A DNA stretch of 64,000 nucleotides from Candidatus Saccharibacteria bacterium (GTDB lineage Bacteria > Patescibacteriota > Saccharimonadia > Saccharimonadales > Saccharimonadaceae), in NCBI GenBank assembly GCA_016699895.1, contig CP064991.1:434001-498000 (forward strand). The letters are read 5' to 3'. The translations under genes and the position numbers were made by a program. The notes under the pieces were generated by a model that saw only the letters and a list, made by a program, of their open reading frames with translations, had not been told where the DNA came from and ran no database searches. Positions 35,281 to 44,059 of this stretch are shown here, piece after piece (the first letter of the stretch is position 1; each line of letters starts with the position of its first letter).

Positions 35281-38190
35281 ATGAAACGCTATAATCCTGT
35301 TGATATTGAGAAAAAATGGCAGACTAGTTGGTCGGATGCCGAACTTTATGCTGCTCGCGATTTTGCCGACAAACCAAAATTTGTCATGTTAACAGAGTTT
35401 CCGTATCCTTCGGGCGCGGGACTGCACATGGGTCATATGCGCGAATATACGCTGGGCGATATCATCGCTAGGCACAAACGCATGACCGGACATAACGTGC
35501 TGTTTCCGATGGGGTTTGACGCCTTTGGCCTGCCGACCGAGAATTTTGCGATCAAAAATAAGATCGCTCCACAGGTTGCAACGGCAAATAACGTGGCTAG
35601 TTTTCGTGACCAGCTGAGCACTATGGGACTCAGCCTCGATTGGAGTCGTAGCTTTTCGACTACTGACCCTGATTATTACCGCTGGACGCAGTGGTTTTTC
35701 CTACAGTTTTTCAAAGCCGGTCTGGCCTATCAGGACGAAATTGCTATCAATTGGTGTCCATTTTGTAAAACCGGTCTCGCTAACGAAGAGGTCGTTAATG
35801 GTCGCCACGAACGCTGCGATACGCTGGTCGAGAAAAAGCAACTCAAACAATGGGTGCTACGGATTACCGATTATGCCGATCGTCTGATCGAAGGGCTAGA
35901 AACGGTTGATTATCCGTCACGGATTGCCGACCAGCAAATTTACTGGATCGGTCGTTCAGTTGGCGCCGAAATTGATTTTACGGTTGATGGTCATGATGAG
36001 AATATCACGGTATTTACCACTCGACCAGATACGATTTTCGGGGCAACATTTATGGTTCTCGCCCCTGAACATCCACTCGTTCAAACTATTATCACGCCAG
36101 AGCAAAAAGGTGCCGTCGAGACGTATATTCGGGCCACACAGGCCAAATCCGACATCGAACGACAGGAAACCAGTCGTGAGAAAACTGGGGTGTGGACGGG
36201 TGCTTATGCTGTTAACCCAGCTAATGACGAAAAGATCCCAATCTGGATCGCTGATTATGTGTTAATGGGCTACGGTACAGGTGCAATCATGGCGGTTCCA
36301 GCTCACGACGAACGCGACAATGAATTCGCACACAAGTTCAACCTGCCGATTATTCAGGTTATCGCTAAAGCCTTTAACGAGCCTCTCGAAAATGCCGAAA
36401 AAGTGACCGGAGTTAATGTTATTGGCTATGATCCGACCACAAAACGTTTTATGCATTTACATAATCATAAAAGCGACAAACCATGGCTACCGGGCGGCGG
36501 CAAGAGTGACGAGGAATCATACGAAGCCGCAGCTCACCGCGAACTAGCCGAGGAAGCGGGGTATCATACAGTCGAGGGGCTGATTCCTCTAGGTAACTTT
36601 TTCTACACCTACTATTTTAATAGCAATAAAGGTGTTAATCGATGCGGTTCAGGCATGAACTATCTGGCCATCATTTCCGAGACGGAAACGCCAAAATCCT
36701 CCAATGAGGATCACGAGGACTATTCGGCTGAATGGTGTAGCTATGACGAGCTTGTCAAGCGCTTTGCAAATGGCGTGGAGGGTGCCGCGCACTGGCATGA
36801 TGCTATTGCGCAGGCAAAGGCGGCTGCAGAACTGTATAATGAAGGCAAAATATATCAATCTCCTGTCCATTCCGACAGTGGAATTTTGATTAACTCGGCG
36901 CAATTTAGCGATACGGCATCAAACGATGCCAAAGAATCTATCGTTGCTTGGCTGGCTGGAAAAGGCGCCGCTCATGAAAAAGTCAACTACAAACTGCGTG
37001 ACTGGATCTTTTCGCGCCAACATTACTGGGGCGAACCGATCCCGATTATTCATTGTCCCGACCATGGCGCGGTGGCTGTTCCTGACGATCAATTGCCGGT
37101 TGAACTGCCGCCGGTCGATCATTACGAACCGACCGACACCGGCGAATCACCACTAGCTGCCATTGATTCCTGGGTTAACACAACCTGTCCAACGTGCGGC
37201 GGTCCAGCTAAACGCGAAACCGACACGATGCCAAACTGGGCTGGTAGTAACTGGTATTACCTACGTTATTTTGATGCTCATAATGACCAGGCTTTTGCCG
37301 ATCGCGATAAACTAGATTATTGGGGTGCGGTCGATCTGTACCTGGGTGGTATGGAGCATACGACGCTTCACCTCCTCTATTCGCGGTTTCATCATCAATT
37401 CCTGTACGATCAAGGTCTCGTCCCGACGCCAGAACCATATGCCGCGCGCCGCGGGCAGGGGATTGTACTGGCGGCTGACGGCCGCAAAATGAGCAAGAGT
37501 CTCGGTAACGTCGTTGACCCAACCCAGATCATCGACAGCGGCTATGGTGCTGATGCTCTGCGTCTGATGATTGCGTTTATTGCGCCGTACGACCAGACGA
37601 CGCCGTGGAACCCAGAAGGTGTCGCTGGCACATATCGTTTCCTCGTGCGTTATTGGAATCTGGTGCAAGATGTTTTGAATGATCAGGATTCGACTACGGC
37701 TGATGACGAAAAGGCTATCAAGAAAATCATTAACCAAGCCACAAAGAAAGTTAGCGCCGACATCGCATCCATGAGCTTTAACACGGCCGTAGCAGCGCTG
37801 ATGGAGGCCTTAAACGGTCTCGTCAAGGTCGAGCATAAAGGTGGCAAGGTTTGGCGCGAGGCTATAGCTGATTTCACCAAACTACTAGCACCGTTTGCAC
37901 CGCATATTGCCGAGGAAGTTTGGCGTGAAATACTAGGCGAATCTGGCTCTATTCACGTTAGCGATTGGCCGATTTGGGATGAAAAACTATTAGTGTCCGA
38001 TACGATGACGATTGCGGTCCAGGTGAACGGCAAGCTCCGCGGTGAAATTGCCGTTGACGTCGAAACTATCCAGGCAGATATCGAAAAACGTGCTCTAGAG
38101 CTTGAAAATGTTGCGAAATTTATCGGCGACAAAAAACCGGCACGTATTATCTACGTACCGGGTAAAATCGTTAATATAGTAGTCAAATAA
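35281..38190 (+). CDS. leuS: Leucyl-tRNA synthetase with a Nudix domain inserted in the editing region
   Basis: 969 residues from ATG 35281 (MKRYNPVDIEKKWQ). HIGH motif as HMGH in PSGAGLHMGHMREYT, KMSKS as GRKMSKSLGN, and the CP1 editing domain with TTRPDTIFGATF and MAVPAHDERD. After the editing core, residues about 372-525 are an insertion containing a full Nudix box (GGKSDEESYEAAAHREL followed by AEEAGY; G-x5-E-x7-REU-x-EE-x-GU). The standard sequence resumes at GILINSAQFSD and KLRDWIFSRQHYWG. Catalytic, editing and anticodon-binding parts otherwise look complete. The Nudix domain might hydrolyse a nucleotide such as aminoacyl-AMP or a dinucleotide; that is inference. Confidence 0.95.
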   Translation: MKRYNPVDIEKKWQTSWSDAELYAARDFADKPKFVMLTEFPYPSGAGLHMGHMREYTLGDIIARHKRMTGHNVLFPMGFDAFGLPTENFAIKNKIAPQVATANNVASFRDQLSTMGLSLDWSRSFSTTDPDYYRWTQWFFLQFFKAGLAYQDEIAINWCPFCKTGLANEEVVNGRHERCDTLVEKKQLKQWVLRITDYADRLIEGLETVDYPSRIADQQIYWIGRSVGAEIDFTVDGHDENITVFTTRPDTIFGATFMVLAPEHPLVQTIITPEQKGAVETYIRATQAKSDIERQETSREKTGVWTGAYAVNPANDEKIPIWIADYVLMGYGTGAIMAVPAHDERDNEFAHKFNLPIIQVIAKAFNEPLENAEKVTGVNVIGYDPTTKRFMHLHNHKSDKPWLPGGGKSDEESYEAAAHRELAEEAGYHTVEGLIPLGNFFYTYYFNSNKGVNRCGSGMNYLAIISETETPKSSNEDHEDYSAEWCSYDELVKRFANGVEGAAHWHDAIAQAKAAAELYNEGKIYQSPVHSDSGILINSAQFSDTASNDAKESIVAWLAGKGAAHEKVNYKLRDWIFSRQHYWGEPIPIIHCPDHGAVAVPDDQLPVELPPVDHYEPTDTGESPLAAIDSWVNTTCPTCGGPAKRETDTMPNWAGSNWYYLRYFDAHNDQAFADRDKLDYWGAVDLYLGGMEHTTLHLLYSRFHHQFLYDQGLVPTPEPYAARRGQGIVLAADGRKMSKSLGNVVDPTQIIDSGYGADALRLMIAFIAPYDQTTPWNPEGVAGTYRFLVRYWNLVQDVLNDQDSTTADDEKAIKKIINQATKKVSADIASMSFNTAVAALMEALNGLVKVEHKGGKVWREAIADFTKLLAPFAPHIAEEVWREILGESGSIHVSDWPIWDEKLLVSDTMTIAVQVNGKLRGEIAVDVETIQADIEKRALELENVAKFIGDKKPARIIYVPGKIVNIVVK

Positions 38191-38718
38191 CTATTTCGTT
38201 TTGAGACTGACTGCGCCGCCAGAGAGTGAGATCCAACCTTTACCGTCCTGATCGCGCTTGATGCCTTCTTCGCAGGAGGCTTGCATTTCGGCCGGTAGAC
38301 TAGCTAGATTGATCTCAACCCATGGGCCATTAGGATCATTCGGATTGGTTTTGACGCCGTCAACGATAGTAACGGTTTTTGCCTGCAATGTAACAGGATC
38401 TTGATCTTTACCGATGACACAAACACCGTTAAAGTCACCACCGTTAGCTACTACTGGGTTAGCTCGCACGGTAGCACCAGGTTCGAGAGTGAATGTGCCA
38501 CCCTTGACAGTTGCTGTGTGCGCGCCGGCTACCTCTCGGGCACCGTAGGCGATTCGTTCGTTCTCTTGATTTATATAATTTACTAGCATACTTAACGCGA
38601 CGCCAGCGACTGCTGCACCAGCTAACGTTTTGAGTCCAACATGATTTGACTCATGGTTCTCGATTGGTCGTGTAGGGGCGAGGTCTGCTGCCTTCGCCAT
38701 AGGATATTTACTTGGCAT
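38191..38718 (-). CDS. Membrane-anchored protein of unknown function
   Basis: 175 residues from ATG 38718 (MPSKYPMAKAADL); TATAAT ends 9 nt upstream on the minus strand. One hydrophobic helix LAGAAVAGVALSMLVNYI (about residues 32-50) makes it a single-pass membrane protein, followed by a soluble domain with two cysteines (GVCVIG and ASCEEG) that could form a disulphide outside the cell. Convergent with leuS, whose stop it abuts. No family recognised. Confidence 0.6.
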   Translation of the reverse strand: MPSKYPMAKAADLAPTRPIENHESNHVGLKTLAGAAVAGVALSMLVNYINQENERIAYGAREVAGAHTATVKGGTFTLEPGATVRANPVVANGGDFNGVCVIGKDQDPVTLQAKTVTIVDGVKTNPNDPNGPWVEINLASLPAEMQASCEEGIKRDQDGKGWISLSGGAVSLKTK

Positions 38719-38784
38719 AACTCTATCATTATAGCACAAACATAATCAAAAGTCAATGATTTTCAGTAAAACAGCCTATAATTA

Positions 38785-38813
38785 TTGCCAAAACACTCAA
38801 AATCCGCTAGAAT
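38785..38813 (+). promoter_or_regulatory. Promoter of rpmF (TTGCCA-17-TAGAAT)
   Basis: -35 TTGCCA (38785-38790), -10 TAGAAT (38808-38813), spacing 17 nt, with a leader and AAAGGAG ahead of the ATG. Confidence 0.65.
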
Positions 38814-38840
38814 AGAACCAGTTTAAATAAAGGAGAAAGA

Positions 38841-38990
38841 ATGAGTAGTGAGCCTAAAAAGCACTCTAGCCCACGTAAAACTGGTCTGCGTCGCAGTCAT
38901 CTGCGTTTGAAACTGGCCCGCCAGGTCAATGCTAAATCACCGGTCAAAGTCGCCACCACCAAGCGCGAAACTGGTAAATCAGTCAAATAA
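38841..38990 (+). CDS. rpmF: 50S ribosomal protein L32 (bL32)
   Basis: 49 residues, very basic. PKKHSSPRKTGLRRSHLRLK matches the core of bL32 (S-x-x-RKG-RRSH pattern). No cysteine pairs, so it is the zinc-free type. Preceded by AAAGGAGAAAGA, a clear Shine-Dalgarno. First gene of a run with nusB, a Nudix gene and rnc; in many bacteria rpmF sits close to rnc. Confidence 0.85.
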   Translation: MSSEPKKHSSPRKTGLRRSHLRLKLARQVNAKSPVKVATTKRETGKSVK

Positions 38991-39075
38991 AGATCGGCCG
39001 AGAGTCGCCCGCGCGTAGTGGGCGGACTCGCTAGAACTTTACAATTAATTAAAAGGACAAGAGGAGTTTTCCGAA

Positions 39076-39516
39076 ATGGCAAGCAATCGGCACCTGGGTA
39101 GGATCATCGCGCTGCAAGCTTTGTACGAATATGATTTTCGTGCGGGTTTAGGCGATGATAGCGCTGATATTGATGACATTCTGGATCGCAGTTTGAGTCA
39201 TTATGGCAAAAAGATCGGCGATCGTGATTTTGTAGAGCAGTTGGCTCGCGGTGTTGTCAAAGAAGCCAAGCAGCTCGATGCGGTAATAGCCCCGGTCGCA
39301 CCGGAGTGGCCGCTCAATCAGCTGCCGTTATCTGATCACGAAATATTGCGCATCGCTCTCTATGAGTTGCAATATTTTGGCGAGCAGATTCCGCCCAAGG
39401 TCGCTATTAACGAAGCGGTCGAGCTGGGTAAATTGTTTGGTTCGGAAAATTCCTCCAAATTCATCAACGGTGTCCTCGGTACGATTTGGCGCCAGATGAA
39501 TGCAAGAGGAGAATAG
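39076..39516 (+). CDS. nusB: Transcription antitermination factor NusB
   Basis: 146 residues, all-helical. [13 protein letters not shown] near the start, [16 protein letters not shown], and [28 protein letters not shown] at the end are the NusB hallmarks. It binds boxA RNA with S10 during rRNA antitermination. AAGAGGAG precedes the start. A hairpin GAGTC-GCCC / GGGC-GGACTC lies in the 85 bp between rpmF and this gene. The Nudix gene starts directly after the stop codon. Confidence 0.93.
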   Translation: MASNRHLGRIIALQALYEYDFRAGLGDDSADIDDILDRSLSHYGKKIGDRDFVEQLARGVVKEAKQLDAVIAPVAPEWPLNQLPLSDHEILRIALYELQYFGEQIPPKVAINEAVELGKLFGSENSSKFINGVLGTIWRQMNARGE

Positions 39517-40086
39517 ATGACAGAGGAAAAGAACAAATTTGATGAAGACGCCGCGCCTGATTTAGTCACGATAAAAGACGAAAATGATACTGGTGAGCGG
39601 GGTTTTTCGCGACTGGCAAAGCCGTTTCGACGCGACAAACCGGCAATTAACGAAATTATTCGCGAAGCCGAGGCCGGCGGCGTCGTCTATCGCCTCACCA
39701 AAGCTGGTAAATTGCAGATTGTCCTGTTCCAGGACGTCCGTGACCGCTGGACGATTCCAAAAGGTCATATCGAAGAGGGCGAAACCGCTCAGGAGTCAGC
39801 CATTCGGGAAATCGGCGAGGAAGTCGGCCTGTTCGGTATCGAGCCGGTTTGCTGGCTCGGTAAAGTCAATTTCCGCTATCGTCGTGGCAATAGTCTGGTT
39901 ATTATCAACATGCAGACCTATCTGTTCAAGGCCGGCAAAGACGAGAACTTGAAAAAAGAAGAATGGATGCACGATGTCAGATGGTTTGACTTCGACGAAG
40001 CTATCGACAAGATTGCCTACGAAGACGTCATGAAGCTCGTATTATTAGCTCGCAAACGCCTCCGCCAAAAAGGAGAAATTGAATAA
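39517..40086 (+). CDS. Nudix hydrolase
   Basis: 189 residues. Complete Nudix box GHIEEGETAQESAIREIG followed by EEVGL (about residues 87-109), preceded by RWTIPK as in MutT/ADP-ribose and diadenosine polyphosphatase relatives. An N-terminal extension of about 45 charged residues is not part of the fold. Substrate uncertain. Between nusB and rnc with stop/start contact on both sides, suggesting an RNA or nucleotide housekeeping role within an RNA-metabolism operon. Confidence 0.9.
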   Translation: MTEEKNKFDEDAAPDLVTIKDENDTGERGFSRLAKPFRRDKPAINEIIREAEAGGVVYRLTKAGKLQIVLFQDVRDRWTIPKGHIEEGETAQESAIREIGEEVGLFGIEPVCWLGKVNFRYRRGNSLVIINMQTYLFKAGKDENLKKEEWMHDVRWFDFDEAIDKIAYEDVMKLVLLARKRLRQKGEIE

Positions 40087-40883
40087 TGGCCAAGAGTCCA
40101 TCGCCGAAAAAAGCCGTCTGGCAATCGTTTGATCGCCGTTCGAATGATGAGCCGTTAGTCCCGGCGGTAGCTGGGGTGAATTTTGAGACATATCAGGCTT
40201 TTGCTCGCGATCACCTGGGTTTCGAGTTTAACAATATTGATTTGTTAGTAACGGCTCTCACTCACCGCAGCTACGTCAACGAGCACCGCAAATCGGCTCG
40301 CGCCCACAACGAGCGACTAGAGTTTTTGGGCGACGCAGTGTTGGAACTAGCGACGACTGAGTTTTTGTTCAAAAATTACGATCAGCCAGAGGGAATTTTG
40401 ACCTCGTGGCGGTCAGCCTTGGTGCGTACTGAATCGATTGCCGCTGCTGGTCAAAAACTAGACTACGAACACTTGATCCGTATGAGCCGTGGCGAAAAAC
40501 AGGGGTCAGAGGCGGCCCGATTGCATATTGTGGCCAATGCGTTTGAGGCGTTAATCGGCGCGATTTATCTAGATCAAAGTTTTGAAACAGCCAGGCAATT
40601 TGTCGATAAACATATTTTATATCGCATTGATGACATTTTGGACGACGGTAGCTGGCGCGATCCGAAATCACACCTTCAAGAGGTCAGCCAACGTATCGAC
40701 AACGAAACGCCGGATTATAGGGTGGTCGAGGAGACTGGTCCGGATCACGAAAAAACGTTCACCGTCGGCGCTTTTGTAGCTGGTCGGGAAATGGGGCGAG
40801 GTGTCGGCTCTAGCAAACAGTCCGCCCAGCAAGAGGCCGCCCGTGAAGCCCTCGCCGCTTATCGTCATCAGACTGATAAGTAG
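40086..40883 (+). CDS. rnc: Ribonuclease III
   Basis: 265 residues. RNase III signature NERLEFLGDAVLEL (about residues 77-90) and the second metal site with FEALIGAIYLDQ; the C-terminal double-stranded RNA-binding domain starts around DPKSHLQE and ends with SSKQSAQQEAAREAL. The first 40 residues are an extension. Processes rRNA precursors and structured mRNAs; the three-copy hairpin repeat lying just downstream could be a substrate. Overlaps the Nudix gene by one base. Confidence 0.95.
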   Translation: MAKSPSPKKAVWQSFDRRSNDEPLVPAVAGVNFETYQAFARDHLGFEFNNIDLLVTALTHRSYVNEHRKSARAHNERLEFLGDAVLELATTEFLFKNYDQPEGILTSWRSALVRTESIAAAGQKLDYEHLIRMSRGEKQGSEAARLHIVANAFEALIGAIYLDQSFETARQFVDKHILYRIDDILDDGSWRDPKSHLQEVSQRIDNETPDYRVVEETGPDHEKTFTVGAFVAGREMGRGVGSSKQSAQQEAAREALAAYRHQTDK

Positions 40884-40894
40884 CCACACTAGTA

Positions 40895-41007
40895 GAAACT
40901 CACACCTCGGGTGACGTGAGGCGGGGCAGCTCCCAAAATTGTTTTCGGTGGTGATTGACCGAAAAAATTTTAGGGGCGGACCGAGCGGCAGGACCCGAGG
41001 GAGTTTC
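40895..41007 (+). repeat. Dispersed structured intergenic repeat, copy 3
   Basis: Same core as copies at 2203-2327 and 35137-35253. Its arms GAAACTC and GAGTTTC pair with each other and differ from the other copies. It lies between rnc and the rpsP promoter. Confidence 0.85.
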
Positions 41008-41028
41008 GGGCTTGATTCCAATTAACAG

Positions 41029-41057
41029 TTGACTTTTGACGATCTAATCTGTATAAT
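41029..41057 (+). promoter_or_regulatory. Promoter of rpsP (TTGACT-17-TATAAT)
   Basis: -35 TTGACT (41029-41034) and consensus -10 TATAAT (41052-41057), spacing 17 nt; the leader has AAAGGAG before the rpsP ATG. Confidence 0.8.
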
Positions 41058-41098
41058 CTAGTGAAACCGTCATACAATTTAACTAACAAAGGAGAATA

Positions 41099-41509
41099 AT
41101 GCTCGCAATTCGTTTGAAACGAACCGGCCGCAAGGCTTATGCTGTTTATAGGGTCGCCGTCCAGGAAGCTCAGCGCCACCCGTCGTCAGGTAAAGTAGTC
41201 GCCTATGTCGGCACCTACAATCCACATACCAAGGAAGCCACTTTTGACAAAGAATTAGTCGAAAAATATCTGAACAATGGTGCTCAGCCAACCCCACGCA
41301 TTGTCAAATTACTAAAAGATGCCAAAATCAAATTGCCATCTTGGGTAAAAGAACCAAACCTATCGAAGGCCCGAGCTACTCGTAATCCAGAGAAATTGCG
41401 TAAAAACGCTCCAAAAGAAGAAGTCGCTCCCGAAGCTCCTGCCGAAGAAGCACCAGCCGAAGAGGTTGCTACTGAAGCTACCGAAGCTGAAGCTACACCA
41501 GCTGAATAA
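41099..41509 (+). CDS. rpsP: 30S ribosomal protein S16 with long acidic tail
   Basis: 136 residues. The first 85 form S16: MLAIRLKRTGRKAYAVYRVAV, then VAYVGTYNPHTK. The remaining 40-50 residues are a low-complexity Ala/Glu/Pro tail (APEEAPAEEVATEATE-like), absent from typical 80-90 residue S16 proteins. An acidic tail is shared with the KhpA protein downstream. Confidence 0.95.
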   Translation: MLAIRLKRTGRKAYAVYRVAVQEAQRHPSSGKVVAYVGTYNPHTKEATFDKELVEKYLNNGAQPTPRIVKLLKDAKIKLPSWVKEPNLSKARATRNPEKLRKNAPKEEVAPEAPAEEAPAEEVATEATEAEATPAE

Positions 41510-41526
41510 TCTAGCTAGAATATGAG

Positions 41527-41565
41527 ATCCGCCCGCCTAGGCCTTGCGCCAGGGGGCGGATTTTT
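41527..41565 (+). terminator. Intrinsic terminator after rpsP
   Basis: Stem ATCCGCCC / GGGCGGAT followed by TTTTTGTT, about 17 bp after the rpsP stop. Confidence 0.85.
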
Positions 41566-41602
41566 GTTAAAATGGTCATGATAACTAACGAGGGAGGCCG
41601 AA

Positions 41603-42010
41603 ATGATCGAACAACAATTTATTGAATATGTTGTCAAACAGTTGGTGGATGAACCAGATGCCGTACGGGTAGAACGCATTGTCGATGACAAGGGTATATT
41701 GCTAAAATTGACCGTCGCACCGAGTGATCTCGGTCGTGTGATCGGTAAACATGGCGCTACGGCGCAGTCGCTGCGTAACCTGTTACGCGCGCTCGGCACC
41801 AAAAATGACGATCATTACAATTTGAAAATTATCGACGTTGACCGCGAAAATGCAGCCGAAAACCAGCCTGTTACCACCGATACTACACCAGAAAAAGCCG
41901 ACACAGTCGATACTGTGGAAAAAACTGACACTGAAACTGTGGAAAACGAAAGCGATTTGGCAAAAAAGACCCGCGAAGAGCTTGCAGAATTAGACGATCT
42001 TGATATATAA
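41603..42010 (+). CDS. khpA: KH-domain RNA-binding protein KhpA
   Basis: 135 residues. The first 75 form a single KH domain with the GRVIGKHGATAQSLRNLL loop of KhpA (YlqC), which partners KhpB in controlling cell division and sRNA function. The last 60 residues are an acidic threonine/glutamate-rich tail not found in the usual 75-80 residue protein. rpsP-khpA-trmD order is conserved in many bacteria, supporting the call. Confidence 0.92.
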   Translation: MIEQQFIEYVVKQLVDEPDAVRVERIVDDKGILLKLTVAPSDLGRVIGKHGATAQSLRNLLRALGTKNDDHYNLKIIDVDRENAAENQPVTTDTTPEKADTVDTVEKTDTETVENESDLAKKTREELAELDDLDI

Positions 42011-42069
42011 TATTCTCAGTTCAATTGCGAGAACTAAAACACACGATAAATGCGAGACTTATGCGTGTC

Positions 42070-42099
42070 AAAAACCGCCGCCCATCACCGGCGGTTTTT
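42070..42099 (+). terminator. Intrinsic terminator after khpA
   Basis: 11-bp stem AAAAACCGCCG / CGGCGGTTTTT with an 8-nt loop. Confidence 0.88.
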
Positions 42100-42114
42100 G
42101 GTTTCTATCTGTGG

Positions 42115-42120
42115 TATACT
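42115..42120 (+). promoter_or_regulatory. Extended -10 box (TGG-TATACT) for leaderless trmD
   Basis: TATACT ends 7 nt before the trmD ATG, directly after the khpA terminator; there is no Shine-Dalgarno. Confidence 0.65.
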
Positions 42121-42127
42121 GTAACAG

Positions 42128-42778
42128 ATGAAAAAGTTCCAAGTCATCACCCTATTTCCTGAATTTGTCGAGTCATTTTTCACCACCTCGATGATGTGGA
42201 AGGCGCACAAAGAAAACCTGGTTGAATTTTCGACTGTCAACCTGCGCGATTTTGGTTTAGGTCCACGTAAAACCGTCGACGATACACCATATGGTGGTGG
42301 TGATGGTATGCTACTGATGATTGAGCCGCTCGTTGCAGCACTAGAATTTGCGAAGGGACAAGATCCGACCGCCAAGGTTCTACTGATGACACCGACTGAC
42401 AATTTCTGGGATCAGCAACACGCCGGTAGTTACGCGGCGTCGGACGATAGCTACATTATCATCTGCGGTCGTTACGAGGGCTTTGACGCTCGGATCGATC
42501 ATTTCATTGATGAGAAAATTTCGGTTGGTCGCTATGTGCTGACTGGTGGTGAAATTCCGGCGATGATCGTAATTGATTCGGTGGTACGGTTGATGCCGGG
42601 GGTGCTCGGCGGTGAGACTTCGGCAGAAATCGAGAGCTATAGCGAAGAGACAGAGCTAGAGTTCCCGCAATATACCCGCCCTGAAACGTTTCGGGATATG
42701 CAGGTCCCGGAGGTCTTGTTATCCGGTAATCACGCGGCGATTCAAAAATGGCGCAATGATAATTCGGTGAAACTCTAA
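42128..42778 (+). CDS. trmD: tRNA (guanine-N1)-methyltransferase
   Basis: 216 residues, slightly shorter than the usual 240 or so. KKFQVITLFPEFVESFF, LRDFGLGPRKTVDDTPYGGGDGMLL, IICGRYEGFDARID and SVGRYVLTGGEIPAM form the trefoil-knot SAM-binding core. It makes m1G37 in tRNAs reading CNN/GNN codons, preventing frameshifts. The C-terminal tRNA-binding helices look abbreviated (ends NHAAIQKWRNDNSVKL). Confidence 0.95.
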   Translation: MKKFQVITLFPEFVESFFTTSMMWKAHKENLVEFSTVNLRDFGLGPRKTVDDTPYGGGDGMLLMIEPLVAALEFAKGQDPTAKVLLMTPTDNFWDQQHAGSYAASDDSYIIICGRYEGFDARIDHFIDEKISVGRYVLTGGEIPAMIVIDSVVRLMPGVLGGETSAEIESYSEETELEFPQYTRPETFRDMQVPEVLLSGNHAAIQKWRNDNSVKL

Positions 42779-43018
42779 TAATAAACTGATTCAAAAAACC
42801 CCAGGGAGAGCCCTGAGGTTAAAGAGGTGTGGTGGAGACATTGCAAAATTCTACGCAGTTTCTTTTTTAAAAGTTTTTGTTTCAAATTCTGCTACCAATC
42901 ATGTTAGCATAAAGCATAACCGTTATGCAATAGGTTTGTAAAAACCACATCATTTTCCGTTTAGTGATGCCGATCATGCTATAATTTATGGTATATCAAT
43001 AAAGAGGAGGAGCCTTTC
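42779..43018. other. Intergenic region with hairpin and promoter
   Basis: 240 bp without a gene. A hairpin CCCCAGGG/CCCTGAGG lies at 42799-42818 with the T run on the minus strand. TATAAT at about 42980 with TGC upstream, then a leader with GAGGAGG, serves the membrane protein gene at 43019. The rest is AT-rich with nothing further recognised. Confidence 0.5.
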
Positions 43019-43534
43019 GTGAAATACCCCAAAGTTGTAGCCACTAAACCACCAAAACCCCTGTCAAAATCTGCGCCGCTATTCGGTAAAGTCGCGGCCG
43101 TCGTCATGGCACTATTTGCCATCATGCAGCTGGCGGGTGTTAACTATATGATCGACAGCCTGTACCAGCAGTTATCAGGTAGTGCGGTCTGGGTGGCGGC
43201 TGTAGCAGGTGTGGTATTGTTATCAGAAATCATGTCCATTCCATTCCTCATGAGGTACAAGACGAGCGAACTAGCACGACTAGTCGGCGGATTTTTTGCG
43301 GTACTGGGCCCATGGGTTTGGCTGCTCGTCGTGATCTGGTCGGTTGGAACCGAGGCTTCGGCGGCGCAGTTCGGTATATTCCATGGAATCACTGTTGGTT
43401 GGTGGTTACTGGCACTTAACGGACTATGGCTAGTATTCAATTTCTACACAGTCAAACAACTCGGTATCGAAAAAACCTGGCGCACGTTGTCGGACAAGGT
43501 TCATGAGTTGAAAAAAGCCAAGGGGAAGATATGA
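43019..43534 (+). CDS. Four-helix membrane protein of unknown function
   Basis: 171 residues, GTG start with GAGGAGG 9 bp upstream. Four membrane segments (about residues 25-45, 55-80, 90-110, 120-145). Small soluble ends, basic C-terminus. Its TGA overlaps the ATG of the rhodanese gene (ATGA), so they are co-translated; it may be a membrane partner for sulphur transfer, but no family motif is evident. Confidence 0.65.
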   Translation: MKYPKVVATKPPKPLSKSAPLFGKVAAVVMALFAIMQLAGVNYMIDSLYQQLSGSAVWVAAVAGVVLLSEIMSIPFLMRYKTSELARLVGGFFAVLGPWVWLLVVIWSVGTEASAAQFGIFHGITVGWWLLALNGLWLVFNFYTVKQLGIEKTWRTLSDKVHELKKAKGKI

Positions 43535-43797
43535 CAAAACCCATAATTATAGACACTCGCGAGCCGTTTGAATATATGGATGGGCACGTTGATGGAGCAA
43601 TAAACATTCCACCGGCCGAGTTTATGAGCGGACAGGTGCCGTCGCAGCTGAGAGACGTGCCTAGGGATCAGGAAATCATTGTTTATTGTCGTAGTGGTAG
43701 TAGGTCTAACGTTGTTATGCAGATATTACAACAGCAGGGCTTTACTGATCTCAAAAACGGTATCAACAAACAGCAAGTCGAGAAATATCTAGGATAA
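43531..43797 (+). CDS. Rhodanese-like sulfurtransferase domain protein
   Basis: 88 residues, a single rhodanese domain. IDTREPFEYMDGHVDGAINIP at the N-terminus and the active-site loop VYCRSGSRSN with the catalytic cysteine. Single-domain rhodaneses carry persulphide sulphur in the cytoplasm. Overlaps the membrane protein gene by 4 bp. Confidence 0.92.
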   Translation: MTKPIIIDTREPFEYMDGHVDGAINIPPAEFMSGQVPSQLRDVPRDQEIIVYCRSGSRSNVVMQILQQQGFTDLKNGINKQQVEKYLG

Positions 43798-43889
43798 CGT
43801 TATTTAACACCAAACCTCCGCAACTAGCCTGCCTGCTCTCGGTGTGGTATAATTTCTATGCTATTTGGGAACTGGCGAAACAGTAAGAT

Positions 43890-43955
43890 AATAGCGTCCG
43901 AGATTGACAATAAACTAACCAGACATTGGGGATTGGCCAAGCGGTAAGGCAACGG
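43890..43955 (+). repeat. Direct repeat carrying a truncated tRNA-Gln 5' half
   Basis: 66 bp identical to 44023-44088. It contains the 5' flank and the tRNA-Gln acceptor, D arm and first bases of the anticodon stem, then diverges. Between the copies, GGGTCCAGAACC is close to the reverse complement of the tRNA-Gln anticodon region. A TATAAT box (about 43850) lies upstream of this first copy. Confidence 0.85.
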
Positions 43956-44059
43956 CCTGTCCGAGACCGATAGGTCGAGTAGGTTAATAAATAGGTCCCG
44001 TTCGGGTCCAGAACCTTTTACAAATAGCGTCCGAGATTGACAATAAACTAACCAGACAT

